Source: RGIG5612 sp045599965
Lineage (GTDB): Bacteria > Bacillota > Clostridia > Lachnospirales > Lachnospiraceae
DNA length: 22,784 bases
Direction of reading: 5' to 3'
Assembly: GCA_045599965.1 (NCBI GenBank)
Contig: JAZRXA010000020.1
Coordinates: forward strand, 1 to 22,784
Each line of letters opens with the position of its first letter. Positions within the stretch are counted from its first letter, which is position 1. Of this stretch, positions 6,350 to 13,541 are shown one piece after another. Below the pieces are notes generated by a model that searched no databases, was not told the DNA's origin, and worked only from the letters and a program-made list of their open reading frames with translations. Made by a program: the position numbers and the translations under genes.

Positions 6350-6367
6350 GTTCGAATCCCACCTCCG
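6350..6367 (+). repeat. Inverted tRNA T-arm/acceptor fragment
   Basis: GTTCGAATCCCACC matches the T-loop, T-stem and start of the 3' acceptor strand of the tRNA-Ser gene, but on the plus strand, opposite to the intact gene. TCCG follows, so three acceptor bases are missing relative to the intact tRNA. Confidence 0.55.
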
Positions 6368-6375
6368 AACTAAGC

Positions 6376-6417
6376 AAAACAAAAAGCAAGGTCACACTGG
6401 ACCTTGCTTTTTGTTTT
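6376..6417 (-). terminator. Terminator of tRNA-Ser
   Basis: AAAACAAAAAGCAAGGTC (6376-6393) pairs perfectly over 18 bp with 6400-6417 around a 6-nt loop. It lies two bases after the tRNA 3' end. The A/T flanks make it usable on both strands. Confidence 0.9.
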
Positions 6418-6419
6418 GA

Positions 6420-6505
6420 CGGAGAGGGTGGGATTCGAACCCACGTGCCCTTGCGGACAAACGGTTTTCAAGACCGCCTCGTTATGACCACTTCGATACC
6501 CCTCC
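6420..6505 (-). tRNA. tRNA-Ser (anticodon TGA)
   Basis: 86 nt on the minus strand. The acceptor arms are GGAGGGG and CCTCTCC (one G-T pair), with discriminator G. The anticodon stem-loop reads CGGTCTTGAAAACCG, giving anticodon TGA. A long variable arm (GTTTGTCCGCAAGGGCACG region) marks a class II tRNA, and the T-arm is GTGGGTTCGAATCCCAC. CCA is not encoded. It lies downstream of ispD and is followed by a strong terminator, so it is probably expressed at least partly from the same transcript. Fragments of its 3' end recur at 5945-5958 and 6263-6280. Confidence 0.95.
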
Positions 6506-6511
6506 AGGGTT

Positions 6512-6540
6512 CTTTGCATCCACGGGCACGTGGTGCAAAG
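6512..6540. other. Strong hairpin between ispD and tRNA-Ser
   Basis: CTTTGCA, a bulged T and CCACG pair with CGTGG and TGCAAAG around a GGCA loop: 12 pairs with one bulge. No T-run follows on either strand, so it is not a normal terminator. It lies six bases from the tRNA 5' end and could mark a processing site that frees the tRNA from the ispD transcript. Confidence 0.6.
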
Positions 6541-6567
6541 GCTTGCCAAACGGCACTGATTATTCTA

Positions 6568-7323
6568 TCAAATTAAGTGTGCCTTTGCAACCTCTAAATC
6601 CCCTTCATCTGTGATTTTGATGTTAGAATATGAGGCCTTTACAAGTTTAACTGGCGCATCTTTGTAGACTTTCTCCCATATCATAGAATCGTCTGTAATA
6701 AGCGCTCTTTCGTCCTTGCCGCGCGCGCTCAACTCTTTATAAGCATTATAAAGCTTAGCGTAATTAAAGCCTTGTGGAGTTTGAACCTGCCATGTAAGCG
6801 CGCGCGGCGTAGTCGCCTCTACGAACGCTCTGGCGGAACATGAACTTAGGGTTACATCACCGTCAAGGTCGCCCGCTCCACTAATTTCTTTAGCTATTTT
6901 AATTGTATCTTTAACTGGCATAGCTGCGATAGCTGCGCCATTGTTTTTAGTTTCTTCAATAACGTTGTTGATAATATCAGCTGTGATAAAAGGGCGTGCG
7001 CCGTCGTGAATTAAGACAATGTCTTCTTCGCTAGCGATATCCTTTAAGTCGTCCAAACCATGAAAGGCTGAATTAAATCTTTCTTCTCCGCCCTCACAAA
7101 CGCTAATTACTTTTTTGAAACTATATTTATCGACTATCTCATCAAGCACAAACTTCATATGTGCTTTGTCTGCAACGATGCTAATCTTATCTATGTTGCT
7201 CTCTTCGAAAGCCTTTACTGAATAATAAAGTAAAGGTTTGCCATTAACTTCGATATATTGTTTTGGAATAGGTGCGCCAACTCTTAGCCCAGCGCCACCT
7301 GCTAAAATAATAGCAAAATTCAT
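6568..7323 (-). CDS. ispD: 2-C-methyl-D-erythritol 4-phosphate cytidylyltransferase
   Basis: 251 residues from the ATG at 7323; a TTG at 7338 would add five. It transfers CMP from CTP to methylerythritol phosphate in the non-mevalonate isoprenoid pathway, in the cytosol. The N-terminal nucleotide-binding loop reads ILAGGAGLRVGAPIPKQY, with the K of PKQY expected to contact CTP. VLIHDGARPF and the C-terminal TPQGF and TDDS blocks (around positions 195-215) are also typical of IspD. A central stretch (SGAGDLDGDVTLSSCSAR) is longer than in many homologues. It is the last protein gene of the prfB-to-ispD run, 61 bases after tsaD. Confidence 0.9.
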   Translation of the reverse strand: MNFAIILAGGAGLRVGAPIPKQYIEVNGKPLLYYSVKAFEESNIDKISIVADKAHMKFVLDEIVDKYSFKKVISVCEGGEERFNSAFHGLDDLKDIASEEDIVLIHDGARPFITADIINNVIEETKNNGAAIAAMPVKDTIKIAKEISGAGDLDGDVTLSSCSARAFVEATTPRALTWQVQTPQGFNYAKLYNAYKELSARGKDERALITDDSMIWEKVYKDAPVKLVKASYSNIKITDEGDLEVAKAHLI

Positions 7324-7384
7324 AATCTTTCTTTTCAACCTAAAATCTAAATCCCGATTCCGAAATCAAATCTAATTTCAAAAC

Positions 7385-8476
7385 TTACTCTAGTTTTAAC
7401 CCCGGCACTGCGTTTAAGTCTAAGCCGTCTCTTTTTCCATTAATAAACTCATAGTAGCCAGCCGCGCCAATCATAGCTGCGTTGTCTGTGCAAAGAATTG
7501 GCTTTGGACAGTAAAAGCTTCCGCCTGATTCTCCGCCTATTTTTCCACCTGATTCTCCGCCTGGTTCTCCGCCTATTTCTCCGTCTGATGTGCCAAAACC
7601 TTCAACCGCTTCCTTAAGTGCTGCTCTTAAAGTTTGGTTCGATGCAACGCCACCCGCCATAGCGAATTTCTTCATATCATACTCTTCCATCGCCATAAGA
7701 ACTCGCTCTTTCATGCTGTCGATAACAGCTTGCTGGAAGGATGCCGCAACGTCAGCCTGGAACTTCTCATCAATTTCCAGGCCTTTCATTTTATATGAAT
7801 TAATTGTATTTAATACAGCGCTTTTTACACCGCTGAAACTAAAATCGTAAGGATTATCATCTATCTTCGCACGTGGAAAATCGAAAGCTTTCGGATCTCC
7901 TGAATGCGCCGCCTTCTCTACTTTAGGGCCACCTGGATATCCCAGTCCAATCGCACGCGCAATTTTATCATAAGCTTCGCCAGCTGCATCATCACGGGTG
8001 CGCCCAATAATCGTGTAATGAGTATAATCGTCAACGCGTACTAAGTGAGTGTGTCCGCCACTAGCAACTAAGCAAAGAAATGGTGGCTCCAATTCTGGGT
8101 ACTCAATATAGTTTGCGCAAACATGCCCCTTAATGTGATGGACGCCTACTAGCGGAATATTCTTTGCATACGCGATAGCCTTTGCCTCGGCTACGCCAAC
8201 GAGCAGCGCGCCTACCAAGCCTGGTCCATAAGTAACTGCGATTGCGTCTAAGTCATCAAGCGTTACATTCGCATCCGCCAACGCTTTCTTTATTACAGGA
8301 TTTATTTTTTCAATATGTTTTCTAGATGCAATTTCAGGAACAACTCCGCCGTAAAGCGTATGCAAATCAATTTGCGAATAAATCACATTCGAAAGAACTT
8401 CTCTTCCATTAACTGTGATAGCTGCTGCCGTTTCGTCGCATGAAGATTCAATTGATAAAATAACTGTCTTGTCCAT
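7385..8476 (-). CDS. tsaD: tRNA N6-threonylcarbamoyladenosine transferase TsaD
   Basis: 363 residues from the ATG at 8476 (MDKTVILSIESSCDET); a TTG at 8494 would add six. It transfers the threonylcarbamoyl group to A37 of ANN-decoding tRNAs, working with TsaB and TsaE, both coded upstream in the same run. Visible signatures are SIESSCDETAAA, GGVVPEIASRKH, the metal-binding HHIKGH, LVASGGHTHL, and CTDNAAMIG near the end. The oddity is a low-complexity insert of about 20 residues rich in glycine (GEIGGEPGG-type units), coded by 12-nt tandem repeats at 7524-7583, between the GGVASN block and CPKPILCTDNA. Most TsaD proteins have a short plain linker there. The frame stays open, so the enzyme is probably functional. 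Confidence 0.95.
   Translation of the reverse strand: MDKTVILSIESSCDETAAAITVNGREVLSNVIYSQIDLHTLYGGVVPEIASRKHIEKINPVIKKALADANVTLDDLDAIAVTYGPGLVGALLVGVAEAKAIAYAKNIPLVGVHHIKGHVCANYIEYPELEPPFLCLVASGGHTHLVRVDDYTHYTIIGRTRDDAAGEAYDKIARAIGLGYPGGPKVEKAAHSGDPKAFDFPRAKIDDNPYDFSFSGVKSAVLNTINSYKMKGLEIDEKFQADVAASFQQAVIDSMKERVLMAMEEYDMKKFAMAGGVASNQTLRAALKEAVEGFGTSDGEIGGEPGGESGGKIGGESGGSFYCPKPILCTDNAAMIGAAGYYEFINGKRDGLDLNAVPGLKLE
7524..7583. repeat. 12-nt tandem repeats coding a Gly-rich insert in TsaD
   Basis: Five imperfect 12-nt units (plus strand type CCTGATTCTCCG, with CCTATTTTTCCA, CCTGGTTCTCCG and CCTATTTCTCCG variants) follow one another in frame. On the coding strand they give repeated (E/K)-x-G-G units. 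Confidence 0.85.
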
Positions 8477-8541
8477 AATTTTTTTAAACTTCAAATTCTA
8501 AATTTTCTAACCGCAAAGTTCAACTTTATTGGCCTAAAAAT

Positions 8542-9453
8542 TTAGTCTTCTTCAAACCTTAACTCTATAGTCTTTAAATCTTTTCCAGGCTCTACCCTGT
8601 CAAAAATTTTATGAACCTCGTCCATGTATTCGCCTGGATGAATTAACGATGGGCTGTAGTGCGTAAGCCACATGCGTTTTGCATCTGCTTGCTTTCCTAA
8701 CTCGGCAGCTTCGTAAAAAGTCATGTGCTTCTTTTGAACTGCATCTTCAGCTTTTTCTAGATCGCCATACATTCCTTCGCAAATAAATAGGTCTGCATCT
8801 TTCGCCTTTTTTGCAATTATGTCAACCGGTCTTGTATCTGTGCAATAAGTAACTTTAAGGCCCTTCCTTTCTGGTCCCATTACCATATCCGGCGTATAAG
8901 TTTTTCCGTCTATTTCGACATCGTCACCGTTTTGTAAAACGCCCCAGGCTTTAACAGGAAGTCCTAACTCTTTTGCTTTGTCTACGTCAAACTTTCCTGC
9001 TCTGTCTACAACAATATTGTATCCGTAGCATGTTATGCGGTGTTTTAACTTAAAGGCTTCGATTCTATAATTCTCAAACCAAAACTCTTCTTCATCTTCC
9101 ATAATTTCTATGTAAGTTACTAAGAATGGAAGTTCAGGCGCAATAACGCGAAGCGATTCGCATACTCTTGATACGCCTTTAGGTCCAATTATTGTAAGTG
9201 GCGCTGTACGCTCTGCGTTGCCCATCGTAAGTAGGAGCCCAGCAAGTCCGCCTATATGATCGCCGTGAAAATGCGTAATACATATAAGGTCTATTTGCTT
9301 AAAAGACCATCCTTGTTTCATGATTGCGATTTGAGTTGCCTCACCGCAATCAATTAAAATATTTGAGCCGTTGGTGCGTGCCATTAAAGACGTTAAGTTT
9401 CGTCTAGGCAGCGGCATCATTCCTCCAGTTCCAAGTAAACAAATATCTAACAT
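8542..9453 (-). CDS. rnz: Ribonuclease Z-like metallo-beta-lactamase protein
   Basis: 303 residues. RNase Z cleaves tRNA precursors after the discriminator base. The N-terminus LLGTGGMMPLPRRNLTSL and the zinc motif THFHGDHIGGLAGLL (near residue 60) are typical, followed by FKLKHRITCYGYN, YCTDTRP and a late LTHYSPS that would supply the final metal histidine. Length agrees with bacterial RNase Z. Its start overlaps the rimI stop by 7 bases, so it belongs to the same operon as the tsa genes. RNase Z versus a related phosphodiesterase cannot be settled from motifs alone, but the THFHGDH pattern and length favour RNase Z. The nearby tRNA-Ser lacks an encoded CCA, so an RNase Z-type 3' end would be needed. 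Confidence 0.85.
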   Translation of the reverse strand: MLDICLLGTGGMMPLPRRNLTSLMARTNGSNILIDCGEATQIAIMKQGWSFKQIDLICITHFHGDHIGGLAGLLLTMGNAERTAPLTIIGPKGVSRVCESLRVIAPELPFLVTYIEIMEDEEEFWFENYRIEAFKLKHRITCYGYNIVVDRAGKFDVDKAKELGLPVKAWGVLQNGDDVEIDGKTYTPDMVMGPERKGLKVTYCTDTRPVDIIAKKAKDADLFICEGMYGDLEKAEDAVQKKHMTFYEAAELGKQADAKRMWLTHYSPSLIHPGEYMDEVHKIFDRVEPGKDLKTIELRFEED

Positions 9454-9890
9454 AATTTCTTTAAAAATAGTTTTGCGTTTTCAATTGGTCTGCTATAAAA
9501 ATCTTTTCGCTCGCCTATGAATTCAAAACCTTCCTTTTCATATAATTTAATTGCGGCTTCGTTGCTTTCTCTTACCTCAAGATTTATTGATGTTACGCCT
9601 CGCTTGCTTGCTTCTTCGTAGGCTATATCTAAAAGTTCGGATGCAACACCTCTATTTCTATGTTCTTTCCTTACCGCGATGCTTACTAAATTTCCTTCAT
9701 CTAATACGCACACAATTGCTACGTATCCAATAACTCTTTCGCCGTCTTTAGCAACTAGGAAAATTGTATTTCCTTTTTCCATATATGTTGCAATTCCTTT
9801 AGCGCTCCAAGGTTGTCCGAAATATTCCGACTCCATCTTAGAGACTTCTTCTATATCGTCATATACTAAATGATAATATTTTATTTCCAT
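9447..9890 (-). CDS. rimI: Ribosomal protein S18 alanine N-acetyltransferase
   Basis: 147 residues of GNAT fold. The acetyl-CoA binding motif reads IAVRKEHRNRGVASELL (about residues 71-87), followed by NLEVRESNEAAIKLYEKEGF, the usual RimI core with the N-x-x-A-x-x-L-Y pattern. RimI acetylates the N-terminal alanine of S18. In Firmicutes it is commonly coded with tsaB and tsaD, as here. Its ATG overlaps the TAA of tsaB (TAATG), and its stop overlaps the next gene, so translation is probably coupled throughout. Confidence 0.9.
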   Translation of the reverse strand: MEIKYYHLVYDDIEEVSKMESEYFGQPWSAKGIATYMEKGNTIFLVAKDGERVIGYVAIVCVLDEGNLVSIAVRKEHRNRGVASELLDIAYEEASKRGVTSINLEVRESNEAAIKLYEKEGFEFIGERKDFYSRPIENAKLFLKKLC

Positions 9891-10639
9891 TAATCTTCTT
9901 TTTCTTTTTTTGCTAATTCTCTTTCCGCTTGCGATACTTTTAAGTATTCAGGAGCTTCGCTGTCTGCATCAGCAGTTAAGCCTAAACGGTATTTAAGTTG
10001 TCCTACAAGTGCAACTGTATCAGCCCTTGCTAGCATAGCTTCTTCCATCGCAATTCCATAGTTAAACGTTGCATGCTCTTCAATATAATCTTCATAAATT
10101 TCTGCCGCATCGCCCAAAAAAACTACTGGTGGCGGATTGCCATCTAACGAAGTAAGTGTTTCTAATTGTTCTAATAGTTCATCTAGACTCATTGCTGTGC
10201 TGTCCATAAAAACATCAAAGTCAACTGTGTTGTCCGGACGAATTATAAAATTAAAAATTCCGCAATAAACGTTTTTATTTCTAGCGTCTATCATTGGAAC
10301 AATTATGCATCCGATTGCTTCTGGCATTAAAAGGTTATACGCCATCGCATGAAGAGTCGGAACATGAACCAAAGGTTTATTAAGCGCTAACGCTAGGCCC
10401 TTCGCTGTTGCACTTCCAATTCGAAGTCCTGTAAAAGATCCTGGCCCACCGCTAACCGCTATCGCATCAATCTCTTCTAGCGACGTTTTCGTCTCTTTTA
10501 GAAGTTCGTCTAACAAAGGCATCAAAGTTTCTGAATGAGTAACCTTAAAGTCGCCCAGCTTTATGCCAAGTAGTTTGCTCTCGTTAACGATTGCTACTGA
10601 TGCAATTGGTCCTGATGTCTCAATTCCTAAAACCTTCAT
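9890..10639 (-). CDS. tsaB: tRNA threonylcarbamoyladenosine biosynthesis protein TsaB
   Basis: 249 residues, ASKHA fold. The N-terminus MKVLGIETSGPIASVAIV and the block ISVSGGPGSFTGLRIG-type (here AVSGGPGSFTGLRIGSATAKGLA) are the hallmark of TsaB. It forms the scaffold that binds TsaD and TsaE for t6A synthesis. It is joined to tsaE by an ATGA overlap and to rimI by a TAATG overlap. The C-terminal tail is short and charged (ELAKKEKED). Confidence 0.93.
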   Translation of the reverse strand: MKVLGIETSGPIASVAIVNESKLLGIKLGDFKVTHSETLMPLLDELLKETKTSLEEIDAIAVSGGPGSFTGLRIGSATAKGLALALNKPLVHVPTLHAMAYNLLMPEAIGCIIVPMIDARNKNVYCGIFNFIIRPDNTVDFDVFMDSTAMSLDELLEQLETLTSLDGNPPPVVFLGDAAEIYEDYIEEHATFNYGIAMEEAMLARADTVALVGQLKYRLGLTADADSEAPEYLKVSQAERELAKKEKED

Positions 10640-11055
10640 TGAATAGTAATCCTTCTATAGTCAAACCCTTTTTCTAAATCTTTTTCTATCGTTATAAACT
10701 GTGTCTTTTCCGGCAAGATATCTTCGATTTGTTTTCCCCATTCGATTATGCAAACGCCTTTCCCAAAAGCGTACTCCTCAAATCCTATCTCTTCCATTTC
10801 GCTAGAGTCGGCTATGCGATAAACATCGAAGTGATAAAGAGGAAGTCTTCCTTCCTCGTAAGTTTGAAGAATTGTAAACGTTGGCGAACAAATAGGTGTT
10901 TTGATTTCCAGCCCTTTTGCAAACCCTGCAGTAAAGACGGTTTTTCCAACTCCAAGATCTCCATCAAGGCAAAAGATATCGCCTGGCTTTGCCTTTCTTG
11001 CCAGTTCAAATCCTAATGTATAAGTTTCTTTTTCGTTACATGTTTCGTAAGTCAT
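10636..11055 (-). CDS. tsaE: tRNA threonylcarbamoyladenosine biosynthesis ATPase TsaE
   Basis: 139 residues, the small P-loop ATPase of the t6A complex. The Walker A region is LDGDLGVGKTVFTAGFAKGL (near residues 28-47), then SPTFTILQTYE and LYHFDVYRI, and the late IIEWGKQIEDILPE, all typical of TsaE (YjeE family). It drives turnover of the TsaB-TsaD complex. Its ATG overlaps the TAA of lysC (TAATG), tying t6A genes to the amino-acid genes in one transcript. Confidence 0.93.
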   Translation of the reverse strand: MTYETCNEKETYTLGFELARKAKPGDIFCLDGDLGVGKTVFTAGFAKGLEIKTPICSPTFTILQTYEEGRLPLYHFDVYRIADSSEMEEIGFEEYAFGKGVCIIEWGKQIEDILPEKTQFITIEKDLEKGFDYRRITIQ

Positions 11056-12263
11056 TATTCTTTTTCGATGAATGCGTTATGTACCGCTCTAGCAGCATCA
11101 TCAGCATCTTTTTCATCAACGATGACTGTAATTCTAATCTCGCTAGTTGCAATCATCTTGATATTAATTTCAGCATTATAAAGAGCTTCGAACATCTTAC
11201 TTGCTGTACCAGGATCAGTCATCATTCCTGCGCCTACTACAGAAACTTTAGCAACGTTTTCTTCATGCGAAATATGATCTGCTGAAAATTTCTCTTTATT
11301 AGTTTCTAAAATTTTAAGTGACTCATCGAGATTTTTTCTATCAATAGTAAATGTGATGTCTTTTGTGCCATCACGTCCAACGCTTTGCAAAATTGTATCA
11401 ACAGATATTCCTGCCTTAGCAAGAACGTCGAAAACCTTAAAAGCAACACCTGGAATATCTGGAACTCCGATGAGTGAAATACGTGCTGGGTTTTTATCAA
11501 CTGCTATACCATTAATTAATCTTCTTTCCACTTTTATATTCTCCTTAACTATTGTACCTTCTTCATTGTTTAATGATGAGCGAACTACTAATTCGATTCC
11601 ATACTTCTTTGCCATGCCAACGCTTCTATTATGTAAAACCTGTGCGCCCAGCGTAGCTAAAGCCATCATCTCATCATACGTAATTTCTTTTAACTTCTTT
11701 GCAGATGGAACGATTCTAGGATCGCATGTGTAAACGCCATCTACATCTGTAAATATTTCGCACTTGTCCGCATGAAGCGCCGCAGCTAAAGCAACAGCAG
11801 TTGTGTCGCTTCCTCCTCTACCAAGTGTTGTTACATCGTCGTACTTATCAAGTCCTTGGAAGCCTGTAACTAAAACTATTTTCTTTGCTTCAAGTTCATT
11901 TTTGATTCTGTCTACGTCGATATTTTTAAGTCTTGCGTTTCCATGTTCCTTTGTTGTATGCATAGCAACTTGGAATGCGTTAAGCGAAATAGCTGGAACG
12001 CCAAGTTCATGTATCGCCATAGCGCAAAGTGAAACGCTGATTTGTTCGCCAACACTAAGGAGCATATCGAGTTCTCTTTTTGAAGGCTTTTTAGAAATGC
12101 TATCAGACAATTCTAAAAGGTCGTCTGTTGTATCTCCCATTGCTGAAAGAACAACTACAACTTCATTACCTTCTTTGTACTCGTCTACGCATCTTTGTGC
12201 GACATTATAAATTTTTTCTTTGTCGGCTACTGATGATCCGCCGAACTTCTTTACTACTAACAT
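11055..12263 (-). CDS. lysC: Aspartate kinase
   Basis: 402 residues. It phosphorylates aspartate at the head of the lysine, threonine and methionine pathways. The kinase domain opens VVKKFGGSSVADKEKI and contains LGRGGSDTTAVALAAAL and EIFTDVDGVYTCDPR. Two C-terminal ACT domains follow (RISLIGVPDIPGVAFKVFDVLA and VSVVGAGMMTDPGTASKMF), the normal site of feedback inhibition by lysine or threonine. It overlaps the preceding kinase-like gene by 7 bases. The co-transcribed hom suggests a threonine/methionine-directed isozyme, but the effector cannot be read from sequence. Confidence 0.93.
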   Translation of the reverse strand: MLVVKKFGGSSVADKEKIYNVAQRCVDEYKEGNEVVVVLSAMGDTTDDLLELSDSISKKPSKRELDMLLSVGEQISVSLCAMAIHELGVPAISLNAFQVAMHTTKEHGNARLKNIDVDRIKNELEAKKIVLVTGFQGLDKYDDVTTLGRGGSDTTAVALAAALHADKCEIFTDVDGVYTCDPRIVPSAKKLKEITYDEMMALATLGAQVLHNRSVGMAKKYGIELVVRSSLNNEEGTIVKENIKVERRLINGIAVDKNPARISLIGVPDIPGVAFKVFDVLAKAGISVDTILQSVGRDGTKDITFTIDRKNLDESLKILETNKEKFSADHISHEENVAKVSVVGAGMMTDPGTASKMFEALYNAEINIKMIATSEIRITVIVDEKDADDAARAVHNAFIEKE

Positions 12264-13540
12264 TTTTTATCCTCTAGCAGCTTTTCAATTAATTTGTAAC
12301 CTGGGTTTATAACAATGTTACTCTTTGCTGCTTCTTTCTCTGAATATTTTAGGCCGCTTCCTTTTTCGTTTCTGCTATCATAAATCAAATACGGAACGGC
12401 ATCGCTTGTGTGCGTCCTAAGCGCAACTGGTGTTGGATGGTCTGGCATAACAAGCATTCGAAATTCTATCTTTTTAGATTTGAGTTCATCATATATTCTT
12501 TTGATAACTCTATCGTCGATATATTCGATAGCTTTAATTTTTCTTTCAAAGCTACCTTGATGACTCATCTCATCTGCCGCCTCAACATGCACATAAGCAA
12601 AATCAAAATCTTCTTTTATTAAAAGATCTAGTGCTTTTTGTGCCTTTCCTTCATAGTTCGTATCCAATGTGCCATTTGCGCCTTCTACGCTCGGAACTTC
12701 CATCATAGCTCCGATTCCTATTCCTTTAAGAAGATCAACTGCACTTATCATAGTGCCCTTTTTATTTGTCTTCTTAAAAAATGGTGCAAGGTTTGGCTTG
12801 GTGCCTGCTCCCCAAAACCAAAAGCAATTCGCTACTTTCTTTCCTTCGCTTCGACGCTTTTCATTTATAGGGTGATGATTCAAGACTTTATAGCTTATCT
12901 TCATAATGTCTGTAAAATCTTTCGCCATCTCTTTTATTTTTTCATCACTATCTTCGCCAGTTTCTTTTATAAACTCTTCTGGTAAAAGTGTGCTTATCGT
13001 TTTATCTAAGTTGTCATGCGGAATTGCAAGGTCAAACTCTTTTCCGTTTTCCCATATAAGGCAATGTCTATATCCCGTTCCCGGATAAAAGCTTAAATCT
13101 TGATATAAGTTTTTTTCTTTTAGTTCATCTAAAACTGCTTGTAACAAAATTTTTGATTCAGTAGTTGTAATTTCTCCTGATGAATGGTCAATTATTGTTC
13201 TCTTTCCAAAGTCTTCGTCAGAAAAATCTTCTTCGCTAATAGTTACGATATTTACTCTAAAAGAAATATCTTTTTCTTTCATTGGAACACCAATCGACAA
13301 AGCTTCTAGCGGACTTCTTCCAGAATAATATACCTTTGGATCATATCCTAATACTGCTAAATTTGCTGTATCGCTTCCCGGCTTCATTCCTTCTGGAATT
13401 GTAAAGGCAAGACCAACTTCTCCCTTTGATGCAAGCTCATCCATCATTGGTGTGTTTGCTGCCTCAAGGGGAGTTTTATTTCCTAATTCTTTTATTGGCT
13501 CATCTGCCATTCCATCGCCTAAAACGATAACATATTTCAT
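12257..13540 (-). CDS. COG3635-type phosphoglycerate-mutase-like protein, proposed homoserine kinase
   Basis: 427 residues of the alkaline-phosphatase superfamily. It opens MKYVIVLGDGMADEP with the metal-binding D, has MDELASKGEVGLAFTIPEGM and PGSDTANLAVLGYDP (the serine nucleophile region), then YVHVEAADEMSHQG and a late MVMPDHPTPV with metal ligands. By fold it is annotated as cofactor-independent phosphoglycerate mutase (archaeal type). Placement between hom (1-base gap) and lysC (7-base overlap) fits the comparative-genomics proposal that this subfamily replaces ThrB as homoserine kinase. No thrB is present in the window. The family is clear; the kinase role is inferred from context. Confidence 0.85.
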   Translation of the reverse strand: MKYVIVLGDGMADEPIKELGNKTPLEAANTPMMDELASKGEVGLAFTIPEGMKPGSDTANLAVLGYDPKVYYSGRSPLEALSIGVPMKEKDISFRVNIVTISEEDFSDEDFGKRTIIDHSSGEITTTESKILLQAVLDELKEKNLYQDLSFYPGTGYRHCLIWENGKEFDLAIPHDNLDKTISTLLPEEFIKETGEDSDEKIKEMAKDFTDIMKISYKVLNHHPINEKRRSEGKKVANCFWFWGAGTKPNLAPFFKKTNKKGTMISAVDLLKGIGIGAMMEVPSVEGANGTLDTNYEGKAQKALDLLIKEDFDFAYVHVEAADEMSHQGSFERKIKAIEYIDDRVIKRIYDELKSKKIEFRMLVMPDHPTPVALRTHTSDAVPYLIYDSRNEKGSGLKYSEKEAAKSNIVINPGYKLIEKLLEDKKC

Positions 13541-13541
13541 A

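Noticed and set aside
6263..6367. Second complete tRNA gene
   Set aside because: Only the T-arm/acceptor 3' fragment is present; no anticodon arm or matching 5' acceptor strand can be drawn.
6101..6373. 90-codon plus-strand frame across the array and tRNA scars
   Set aside because: It runs through repeat units, a terminator hairpin and tRNA fragments with no ribosome binding site; its length is chance.
11353..12210. Plus-strand frames of over 100 codons opposite lysC and other operon genes
   Set aside because: They are shadows of well-supported minus-strand genes, with no ribosome site or family signature.
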